DNA from: an uncultured Hyphomicrobiales bacterium | Lineage (GTDB): Bacteria > Pseudomonadota > Alphaproteobacteria > Rhizobiales > Ancalomicrobiaceae | Length of the DNA: 40,986 nt | Assembly (NCBI GenBank): GCA_903930435.1 | Contig: CAIYYN010000015.1 | Location: 1-40,986 of the forward strand | Reading direction: 5' to 3' | Shown here: one piece after another, positions 34,744 to 40,986 of the stretch | Numbering within the stretch: the first letter of the stretch is position 1 | How the letters are laid out: the number at the start of each line of letters is the position of its first letter | Program-made: the position numbers and the translations under genes | The notes under the pieces: generated by a model | Told to the model about the DNA's origin: nothing | The model's input: only the letters and a program-made list of their open reading frames with translations | Database searches by the model: none

Positions 34744-35554
34744 ACTTCCGCTATTGTCGACGATCGTTAGCATCTTGGCATCCGTCTGCCCTGCTATGGG
34801 CGACGACACCCCGCTTGACGATCTGGTGTGTCAGGTCGTCGCCAGCGAGCGAGTCGAAGTCGCAAGCCCCGTCGCTGGCATCATTCAATCCGTCGAAGTC
34901 GATCGCGGCGATCGGGTGACCAAAGGACAGGTTCTCGTCACGCTGCGCGCCGATATGGAAAAGGCGGACGTTGCTTTAGCCGAATCCAAGGCTAATACGT
35001 CAGCCGTCTTGCGTTCCAAGGAGACAACACTGGCATTCGCCGAGCGTAAGCTTGAACGAAACGCCGACTTGCGTCGACGAAATCTCATTTCCGAAAATGA
35101 CCTCGATCAACTGACCACTGAGCGCGACAATGCCAAGCTTGATCTTGAATCCGCCCGCGAGCAACAGAAGATATCTGCGCTTGAACTGGCGAAGGCGCGC
35201 GTTTTGCTCGACATTCGGACCATTCGAAGCCCGACGGACGGCCTTGTAACCGAGCGCAATCTGCCACCAGGTAATCTGGTGGCGGAAAAGCCGGTGGTCG
35301 TTATCAACAAAACGGATCCGCTGTATATTGAAGTGGCGTTGCCAGCCAATCTTTATGGCCGGGTGAAAATTGGCGACGCCTATCGCGTGAGCTTTTCAGT
35401 GCCGGGCGTCGGGCCGCGTGATGTCAAGGTGAGTTTGGTTGATACCGTGATTGATTCAGCCAGTAACACGTTCGGGGTCCGTCTCGTTCTGGACAACCCG
35501 GATAGTGTGGTTCCTGCGGGCGCAAAATGCCATGTGGCCTTTCCTGAAAATTGA
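34736..35554 (+). CDS. Periplasmic HlyD/AcrA-type adaptor
   Basis: A 272-residue protein with an N-terminal signal peptide (residues 1-22, ending PAMG). A barrel-sandwich half with VASPVAGIIQSVEVDRGDRV lies at about 42-62, and a helical hairpin at about 75-150 (ADVALAESKA to EQQKISALELAKARV). The second half has TIRSPTDGLVTERNLPPGN (about 162-180), followed by a beta-barrel (YIEVALPANLYGRVKIGDAY). This is a soluble periplasmic adaptor of the RND/HlyD type, shorter than AcrA because the membrane-proximal domain is reduced. It overlaps the M50-HlyD gene by 8 bp and ends the operon. It would bridge the M50/HlyD proteins to the TolC-like channel. Confidence 0.88.
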   Translation: MRKLPLLSTIVSILASVCPAMGDDTPLDDLVCQVVASERVEVASPVAGIIQSVEVDRGDRVTKGQVLVTLRADMEKADVALAESKANTSAVLRSKETTLAFAERKLERNADLRRRNLISENDLDQLTTERDNAKLDLESAREQQKISALELAKARVLLDIRTIRSPTDGLVTERNLPPGNLVAEKPVVVINKTDPLYIEVALPANLYGRVKIGDAYRVSFSVPGVGPRDVKVSLVDTVIDSASNTFGVRLVLDNPDSVVPAGAKCHVAFPEN

Positions 35555-35714
35555 AAATATCAAATACACCTCATGGATTGCGTGTCCAAGCAGAAACAAC
35601 GACCATTCGTAGCAAAAATTGCAATTTCCTTGAGATTTCCGTGAAAGACTTATATCGGTTTTAACTGGGTCTTTTGGTAAAATCCTACATAGGGCTAGCA
35701 AGGCGGAAACAACC

Positions 35715-35905
35715 TTGAATAATAATTTGCGCGCCGCGCTCTCTGTAGCATTGGCAATTGCGCTGCAATGCGGAACGGACGGTATCATCAAATATTTGTC
35801 GGAACGTTTTGGTACATCGGAAATTTTGATGTTGACGTTTCTCTGTGGACTGCCGGTCGTGGTCGCCTACGCATTCTTAAGATCCTCCCTCCGACTGACG
35901 ATAAA
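35715..35905 (+). pseudogene. EamA/DMT-type transporter gene, truncated by a transposon
   Basis: About 63 codons from a TTG at 35715 with AAGGCGG 8 bases upstream. The translation has two membrane segments (LRAALSVALAIALQCG, then LMLTFLCGLPVVVAYAFL) and the EamA-like IIKYLSERFGTSEIL linker, as at the start of drug/metabolite transporters. The frame runs into the Tn3 left inverted repeat at 35906 and stops shortly after. The remaining ~230 codons are not on the other side of the transposon, so this is a remnant. The gap 35555-35714 is AT-richer; I see no certain promoter in it. Confidence 0.7.
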
Positions 35906-35945
35906 GGGGTCGGTTCAGGCTGGGGGCGAAATGACACCCTAAGCG
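35906..35945 (+). repeat. Left terminal inverted repeat of the Tn3 element
   Basis: Begins GGGGTCGGTTC and ends ACACCCTAAGCG. It differs from the right repeat at positions 12, 15, 16 and 27. Confidence 0.92.
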
Positions 35946-38836
35946 CTGGCTTCCTTGGGCCACAGATATTCGCCGGTCAATAATATATGCGCCCAGCCCA
36001 ACGGGGAGATATGTGCCAGGAGCTCCGGCGGCACATCATGCCCTTCGTTTCGCCGCTCAGCGACAGCACGGCCCAGGTGAACGGTATTCCAGTAAATGAT
36101 GATTGCGGCGAGCAGATTTAGCCCGGCGATCCGGTAGTGCTGTCCCTCAGTGGTGCGATCCCGGATTTCGCCTTGGCGGCCGATGCGCAGCGCATTTTTG
36201 AGCGCGTGGTGGGCCTCGCCCTTGTTGAGACCGATCTGGGCACGCCGCTGCATGTCCGTGTCGAGGACCCATTCTATAATGAAGAGCGTGCGCTCCACGC
36301 GGCCGACCTCGCGCAGCGCAGCCGCCAGATCGCTTTGGCGTGGATAGGACGCAAGTTTGCGGAGCAACTGGCTGGGCCTGATCTTGCCTGCGGCCATCGT
36401 GGCGGCGCAACGGAACAGGTCTGGCCAGTTTGCAACGATCAGTTCCTCGCGGATTTTGCCGCCGACCAGCTTGCGCAAATCTTTGGGCGTTCCTGCCGGA
36501 TTGAACACGTAGAGCCGCTTCGAGGGTAAGTCACGAATGCGCAGGACGAGGCGATAGCCCAGCATGGCGCTGGTCCCGAACAGGTGATCGGTGAACCCGG
36601 CCGTATCGGCATACTGCTCCCCAATCTGGCGACCGGCCTCATTCATCAGCAGGCCGTCCAGGATGAAAGGGGCCTCGCTGACTGTCGCGGGAATGGTCTG
36701 AGAAGCGAATGGAGCGAACTGGTCATTGACGTGGGTGTAAGCCTTGAGGCCGGGTTCGGTGCCGTATTTGGCATTGACCATATTCATGGCCTCGCCCTGC
36801 CGAGCTGAAGGGAAAAACTGACCATCGCTCGATGCGGTCGTTCCCATACCCCAGAGTTGGGACATCGGCAGCTTTCCCTGCGCAGCCACCACTGTTGCCA
36901 AGGCCTGGTTCAGGGCTTCACTTTCGACGTGCCAGCGAGCAAGGCGCGATAGTTGCCAGTAATCATGCGTGTTCGTGGCCTCTGCCATCTTGCGCAGCCC
37001 CAGGTTCAACCCTTCCGCGAGCAAGACATTGAGAAGGCCGATCCGGTCGCCGCACGGCACGCCGGTTCGCAAATGGGTGAAGGCTTCGGTAAACCCGAGC
37101 TCAGCATCGACCTCCAGCAAGATGTCCGTGATCCGAACTGGTGACATCCGGCGATAGAGATCAAGTATCAGGTCTTCGGCGGTGTCCGGCACGTCTGCCG
37201 TCAGTCGGTCGATCCGCAATGTTCCATCCTCGATGCTGCCGTGCGGGATCGTGCCGTTGCGTGCTGCCCGGGCCAGCTGTTTCAAACCATCGGCGAGGCG
37301 TGCTTTGCGATCTGTCAGCCAAGCCTGCGGATCAAGCGGAACGGCCAGCTTTGCATTCGCCTGTGCCGTGGTCATCGGCACCAGCACCTGCTTGAGATCG
37401 CCGTACCGGCGCGAATGATCCAGCCAGATGTCGCCGGAGCGAAAAGCATCGCGCAGGTGAAACAGAACCGCCACCTCCCAAAGGCGATTGTCGCCCTTCT
37501 CTTGTGCTTGCAAATGGCGGTGCCATTTTGAATTCGGCCGTAGGAACGTTTCGGTTGTCCGTGCCGTGGTGCGCATTTCCCCGATCGCCATGGCGGCGGC
37601 AATCAGGGGCTGGGCCACAGACGCAGCCTTGATCTTCAGGCATCGCAACATGCGCGGCGCATAGCGCCGGAAGCGATGGTATCCATGTCCGACATGAGCC
37701 AACGGCTCATCGGCCAACGTCGTGCTGAGCTGAGTGCCTGTCGCGACAAGTTGTTCGAGCCGATCCCATTCCGGCGATTTGGCGACGGCCGTTTCCAGCG
37801 ACACGCCATCATTGCGGGCTTCGAGTAGAGAGACCCCCAGAGCGGTGAAGGCGCGCAATGTATCGGTGACTGCTGTCTTGGAACCGGCAATCCGTTCTTC
37901 ATGCAGCCGTTTTGCCTCGCGCCAAGTCTTTCCCACGATCCGGTCATGGGTCTCAACCACGGCATCGGCGATCGCCGCCTCCCACTCCACGGCGCAGACT
38001 GCCAAGATCGCCAATCGCCGATCCGAGCTGATGTCGCGCAAGCCATCGGTGAAATAGCGCTCGCCCTGCCGCCGTAGGCGAGCAACGCGGTGCGGCGGGA
38101 TACCGGCGAGAAGCAACGGATCAAGAGCCAGGCCACGCAGGAATTCCAGCCTGTCGAGCAGCCGGTTCGCCGCTGCGGAATTGTTGCCGATCTCGAACTG
38201 GCGTAGCCAGATGAACCGGCTGATATTGGCATCGAACATTTCGGTCAGCAGCCCATCAAGCAGCTCACGGGCGGGACTATCGAGCCTTTCCGCGATCCGT
38301 GTTTCGATGCGACGTTCGGCGGCGACCAGTGCCTCCGCACATAGTCGGTCGATTGTCGATACCGCTGGCAAGATCGTCAGAGTTTCACGACACCGCGCAA
38401 CCAAACGCTGAGCAAGATCCTCGTTCGATCGGGCTTCTTCGGCCTGATCGAAAAGCCAGTCTCGCAAGTCACGGGCACCACGGCCGGAGAATGTCCGGTA
38501 GCCATAGATCTCGCGCAGCGCCTCCATATGTTGCTGCCGGGTCTGACGCCGAGCGGCATAGGTGAGAAGCGCGTCAGCCGGAACGCCCAGCTGAGCCCCG
38601 ATGAACGATAGGACTTCATGCGGAATCGCCTCGCCCGGAGACAACGCCCGCCCTGGATAGCGTAGCGCACACAGCTGCAAGGCGAAGCCCAGTTTGTTTT
38701 CCGGTCTGCGGCGTTCCTGGATGTGTGCGAGATCGTCGTCACCCAGTGTGTAGTGCTTCAGCAATGACAACTCGTCTGTCGGCAGATCGAGCAGCGCTGC
38801 CCGCTGCCGCTCGGTGAGAATATGTCGTCGCGGCAT
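35939..38836 (-). CDS. tnpA: Tn3-family DDE transposase
   Basis: 965 residues, the usual length for Tn3 TnpA. The N-terminal DNA-binding part begins MPRRHILTERQRAALLDLP (DUF4158-like). The DDE catalytic residues fit the family: D671 in SSDGQFF, D744 in YADTAGFTDH and E890 in GEIRDR; spacing is close to Tn3. The conserved YTHVNDQFAPF and LLAAIIIYWNTVHLG are intact. The start at 38836 is chosen over the longer open frame to 38992, because that extension would run through the res region and tnpR. It catalyses replicative transposition through a cointegrate. It is divergent from tnpR. There are no frameshifts, so it is probably active. Confidence 0.97.
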   Translation of the reverse strand: MPRRHILTERQRAALLDLPTDELSLLKHYTLGDDDLAHIQERRRPENKLGFALQLCALRYPGRALSPGEAIPHEVLSFIGAQLGVPADALLTYAARRQTRQQHMEALREIYGYRTFSGRGARDLRDWLFDQAEEARSNEDLAQRLVARCRETLTILPAVSTIDRLCAEALVAAERRIETRIAERLDSPARELLDGLLTEMFDANISRFIWLRQFEIGNNSAAANRLLDRLEFLRGLALDPLLLAGIPPHRVARLRRQGERYFTDGLRDISSDRRLAILAVCAVEWEAAIADAVVETHDRIVGKTWREAKRLHEERIAGSKTAVTDTLRAFTALGVSLLEARNDGVSLETAVAKSPEWDRLEQLVATGTQLSTTLADEPLAHVGHGYHRFRRYAPRMLRCLKIKAASVAQPLIAAAMAIGEMRTTARTTETFLRPNSKWHRHLQAQEKGDNRLWEVAVLFHLRDAFRSGDIWLDHSRRYGDLKQVLVPMTTAQANAKLAVPLDPQAWLTDRKARLADGLKQLARAARNGTIPHGSIEDGTLRIDRLTADVPDTAEDLILDLYRRMSPVRITDILLEVDAELGFTEAFTHLRTGVPCGDRIGLLNVLLAEGLNLGLRKMAEATNTHDYWQLSRLARWHVESEALNQALATVVAAQGKLPMSQLWGMGTTASSDGQFFPSARQGEAMNMVNAKYGTEPGLKAYTHVNDQFAPFASQTIPATVSEAPFILDGLLMNEAGRQIGEQYADTAGFTDHLFGTSAMLGYRLVLRIRDLPSKRLYVFNPAGTPKDLRKLVGGKIREELIVANWPDLFRCAATMAAGKIRPSQLLRKLASYPRQSDLAAALREVGRVERTLFIIEWVLDTDMQRRAQIGLNKGEAHHALKNALRIGRQGEIRDRTTEGQHYRIAGLNLLAAIIIYWNTVHLGRAVAERRNEGHDVPPELLAHISPLGWAHILLTGEYLWPKEASA

Positions 38837-38840
38837 CCCA

Positions 38841-38937
38841 ATTGTCCCTATTGAAGTATAGTCTTTTTTGGACAACAATCGCCCTACACAAATCAAGGCT
38901 TTCCGGCACCAAAATCCACGAGGCTTCAATTGGGACA
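38841..38937. promoter_or_regulatory. Probable res (resolution) region of the Tn3 element
   Basis: Between the divergent tnpA and tnpR starts. TTGTCC (38842-38847) and GGACAA (38870-38875) span 34 bp, the length of a Tn3 resolvase subsite, and a related GGGACA lies at 38932. The promoters of both genes must also lie here. Subsite limits are uncertain. Confidence 0.5.
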
Positions 38938-39556
38938 GCGAGCCGCCATATATTGCCGCGTTTCGACCGCTGACCAATCGTGCGAACGACAAGAGCGCGA
39001 TCTGGCGGCGTTTGCCGGTCGCGCCGGTTACGAGGTGGTGGGAATCTTCAAGGAGACAGGCTCCGGCGCGAAACTCGATCGGGCCGAGCGCCGCAAAATC
39101 ATGGCGCTCGCCCAGGCACGGCAGATTGACGTGATCCTGGTGACCGAGCTTTCGCGGTGGGGGCGCTCAACGATCGACCTCCTCAATACGCTGCGCGAGC
39201 TGGAAAACTGGAAGGTTTCCGTCATCGCCATGAACGGCACGGCGTTCGACCTATCGTCCCCACATGGCCGGATACTGGCGACCTTTCTCTCCGGCATTGC
39301 GGAATTTGAACGAGACCTCATCAGCGAACGGGTCAAATCGGGCATGGCTGCTGCAAAGGCACGCGGCAAGAGGCTGGGCCGCCAAACTGGCGAGCGACCG
39401 AAATCGGACCGGCTCGCACCAAAAGTCATGGCGCTGATCGACGAGGGCCGCAGTTATCGCTGGATCGCGCGCAATCTCGGCATCAGCAAAAACACCGTGG
39501 CTGATGTCGCTAAACGTTTGCGGTTGAGAGAGAAAATTCTCCTTCCAGTAGAGTAG
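38930..39556 (+). CDS. tnpR: Serine resolvase of the Tn3 element
   Basis: 208 residues. The catalytic domain has the nucleophile S12 in IYCRVSTADQ, LDRAERRKIMALA, and TELSRWGRSTIDL, then GRILATFLSGIAEFERDLISERV at the start of the long helix (quoted in parts). The C-terminal DNA-binding helix-turn-helix is at about 180-200 (SYRWIARNLGISKNTV). It resolves cointegrates at res and usually represses tnpA and itself. The start is a TTG at 38930, with GAGG 6 bases upstream. The length is somewhat above Tn3 TnpR (185) but normal for this branch. Confidence 0.95.
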   Translation: MGQRAAIYCRVSTADQSCERQERDLAAFAGRAGYEVVGIFKETGSGAKLDRAERRKIMALAQARQIDVILVTELSRWGRSTIDLLNTLRELENWKVSVIAMNGTAFDLSSPHGRILATFLSGIAEFERDLISERVKSGMAAAKARGKRLGRQTGERPKSDRLAPKVMALIDEGRSYRWIARNLGISKNTVADVAKRLRLREKILLPVE

Positions 39557-39647
39557 CACAATGCTTGCGGAAGGCGACAGCACTTGGAAATGCCACGTTC
39601 CACCGGCAAGATCGCCCTTTAGCAACACAATCTCAAGGTGCTTCTAA

Positions 39648-40769
39648 ATGCGTTTCTCGTTGTCTAGTTCGGGTTGGGCTATCATCATCTGTGTTTGCTC
39701 TTGGCTATGCGTAGCCTTGTTTGCTCCATGTCAAGCCGCCGATCTCGAGCAATTGCTGAAGAATAGCCACGTGCCAGGGCTCGCCTATGCTGTTATCCGT
39801 GGCGGCAAAATTGCCGATCTGAAGGCGTTTGGTGTGCGCGACGCGTCGTCTAGGTACCCGGTCGACGAGAACACCGTCTTTGAGGCGGCATCCCTATCGA
39901 AGCCTGTTTTCGCATATGCCGTTCTGCAGCTTGTCGATTCTGGAGTTTTATCGCTGGATGACCCGCTATCGAAATATGTCCCTGATTACGTCAAGGACGA
40001 TCCGCGCGCTGCCCTGGTCACCGTGGGTGATGTGCTCAGTCAAACGTCCGGTTTGCAGAATTGGCGCAGCAAGACGAGTCCTTTGAAAACCTATTTCGCG
40101 CCGGGTAGCCGCTTTAGCTATTCTGGCGAAGGATTTATTTGGCTTCAGCGTGTGGTCGTTGCGATCACTGGCGAAACGTTAAACGATCTGATGGCACGCT
40201 TGGTGTTTGATCCGCTTGAAATGAAGCAATCGAGCTACATCTGGCGTTCCGATTTTGAGGCAGACTATGCGACGCCGCATGATACACAATTGACTCCCGG
40301 CAATAAAAAGCGACCAGCCAAACCCCTAGTCGCCTCGACGCTGCACACTACGGTGGCAGATTACGCGCGCTTCCTGCAAGCGGTTCTATCTGGTGCGCGC
40401 CTTAAACCCGCCACGGCAGCCGAATGGCTAAAACCGCAAATCAGGCTTCATCAGCGATGCATCGAATGTGTCCAGTTGGACACGCCGGATGCGGATCAGC
40501 ACGTTGCCTGGGGCTTGGGCTGGGGGCTTGAACCCGATCAAGGCTTGTTTTTCCATTGGGGCGACAATGGAGGATTTAAAGCATTTGTGGTCGGCTCTGT
40601 CGCAACACAGTCAGCCGCTGTTGTTTTTACGAATGGCTCCAACGGAATGGCTATCATGCCGGAGATCATCGGCCAATTGATGCCGGGCGAAAATCCAGCA
40701 TTCGCGTGGCTCAATTACGATCGGATTTCACCAGCGGGCGGGTGGCTCGACTGGCTTCATGCACATTAA
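39648..40769 (+). CDS. Beta-lactamase-fold serine hydrolase, transposon passenger
   Basis: 373 residues with a Sec signal peptide (about 1-30, cleavage after CQA). Pfam Beta-lactamase-like (class C/DD-peptidase fold): S82-L-S-K85 is the SxxK nucleophile motif, Y158-S-G is in the YxN position, and H303-W-G305 with GDNGG takes the KTG position. YSG and HxG are more typical of esterases, D-aminopeptidases and class C-related hydrolases than of true AmpC (YAN, KTG), so resistance to beta-lactams is possible but unproven. The substrate cannot be read from sequence. AAGGTG lies 7 bases before the ATG. It sits between tnpR and the right inverted repeat, so it is cargo. It appears somewhat more AT-rich than the neighbours. 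Confidence 0.88.
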   Translation: MRFSLSSSGWAIIICVCSWLCVALFAPCQAADLEQLLKNSHVPGLAYAVIRGGKIADLKAFGVRDASSRYPVDENTVFEAASLSKPVFAYAVLQLVDSGVLSLDDPLSKYVPDYVKDDPRAALVTVGDVLSQTSGLQNWRSKTSPLKTYFAPGSRFSYSGEGFIWLQRVVVAITGETLNDLMARLVFDPLEMKQSSYIWRSDFEADYATPHDTQLTPGNKKRPAKPLVASTLHTTVADYARFLQAVLSGARLKPATAAEWLKPQIRLHQRCIECVQLDTPDADQHVAWGLGWGLEPDQGLFFHWGDNGGFKAFVVGSVATQSAAVVFTNGSNGMAIMPEIIGQLMPGENPAFAWLNYDRISPAGGWLDWLHAH

Positions 40770-40818
40770 TTTTGGGGCTGACCAGTTACTCCGGCCCGAT
40801 GTTCTAAGGTACGCGCGC

Positions 40819-40858
40819 CGCTTAGGGTGTCTTTTCGCCCCCTACCGGAACCGACCCC
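40819..40858 (-). repeat. Right terminal inverted repeat of the Tn3 element
   Basis: Inverted copy of the left end, 36 of 40 identical. The preceding bases 40770-40818 hold no gene. Confidence 0.92.
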
Positions 40859-40986
40859 TCGGTGCTCACACCTAAATCGCTGCGACGGATTCTGCAGATC
40901 ACTGAAGGTATAACTGCTAACATCTTCCAGATGATCAACTGCCTCGCGGTCGATGCCATCGCGAGCGGCCGCGAACATATCACTGA
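40859..40986 (+). pseudogene. TniB-like transposition ATPase, 5' truncated and running off the window
   Basis: The frame starting at 40859 is open to the window end and reads VLTPKSLRRILQITEGITAN, then IFQMINCLAVDAIASG and EHIT. This matches my recollection of the C-terminal part of TniB/TnsC-like ATPases of Tn5053-type elements, where a T-x-G-x-T-x-x-I-F segment precedes a helix with AI-x-x-G-x-E-x-I-T. Its 5' part has been removed at the Tn3 right end. Only about 42 codons are visible, so the family call is tentative. The gene is probably the remnant of a TniA/B/Q transposon continuing to the right. Confidence 0.6.

Larger units (their letters stand above)
35906..40858. mobile_element. Tn3-family transposon (4953 bp) with a serine hydrolase passenger
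   Basis: Bounded by 40-bp terminal inverted repeats starting GGGGTCGGTTC and matching at 36 of 40 positions. Contents: tnpA (minus), a res-like region, tnpR (plus) and a beta-lactamase-fold gene (plus). The tnpA stop codon lies inside the left repeat, as in other Tn3 elements. The 5-bp flanks (ATAAA at 35901-35905, TCGGT at 40859-40863) do not match, so no target duplication is left, and the two flanking gene fragments are unrelated. Confidence 0.92.

Noticed and set aside
16935-35554. Standard type I secretion system
   Set aside because: TolC and HlyD-like parts are present, but no ABC transporter gene is encoded anywhere in the window. I therefore do not call it canonical.
38837-38992. Longer N-terminus for the transposase (start at 38992)
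   Set aside because: The added 52 residues read through the res region and the 5' end of tnpR. MPRRHIL at 38836 is the family-like start.

Overview
The window looks like accessory DNA (plasmid, chromid or integrative conjugative element) of a high-GC alphaproteobacterium. The set of ArdC, ParB-like protein, giant helicase/methylase, DUF1419 and Toprim/DUF3991 genes on one strand is a familiar backbone of Hyphomicrobiales and Sphingomonadales plasmids and elements. The genus cannot be told from sequence alone, and no replication initiator, relaxase or type IV secretion gene lies inside the window.

Region 1 (1 to about 16.3 kb) is the mobile-element backbone, almost all on the minus strand. 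It carries three complete toxin-antitoxin pairs (MntA/HepT, Phd/PemK-like, Xre/RES) and an MqsA-like orphan. With these come an ArdC antirestriction protein, a ParB-like protein, a 1698-residue adenine methylase-helicase fusion, DUF1419, a Toprim/DUF3991 protein and several unknowns. The spacers hold strong dyads and hairpins, including a 24-bp near-palindrome at 1981-2004 and a long inverted repeat at 15828-15901. Two weak transposase remnants at 16.3-16.7 kb mark its right edge.

Region 2 (about 16.7 to 35.6 kb) is one plus-strand locus and the most interesting part of the window. Its order is: TolC-like outer-membrane channel, a ~3842-residue LEPR-XLL-type giant surface protein, a DUF3467 protein, a GAF-like/HlyD membrane adaptor, a PqqD-like + M50 (HExxH) + HlyD-like membrane protein, and a second periplasmic adaptor. 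The last three genes are translationally overlapped. No ABC ATPase of the HlyB type is present. The locus therefore resembles a type I secretion system in which an M50-type membrane protein with a peptide-binding-like domain stands where the ABC transporter would be. I infer that it exports or displays the giant protein.

Region 3 (35.7 kb to the end) is a Tn3-family transposon, 35906-40858, with 40-bp inverted repeats matching at 36 of 40 positions. It carries tnpA, a res-like region, tnpR and a beta-lactamase-fold serine hydrolase passenger. It separates a truncated EamA-type transporter gene (left) from a 5'-truncated TniB-like ATPase gene (right). There is no target-site duplication, so the junction is rearranged rather than a simple insertion.
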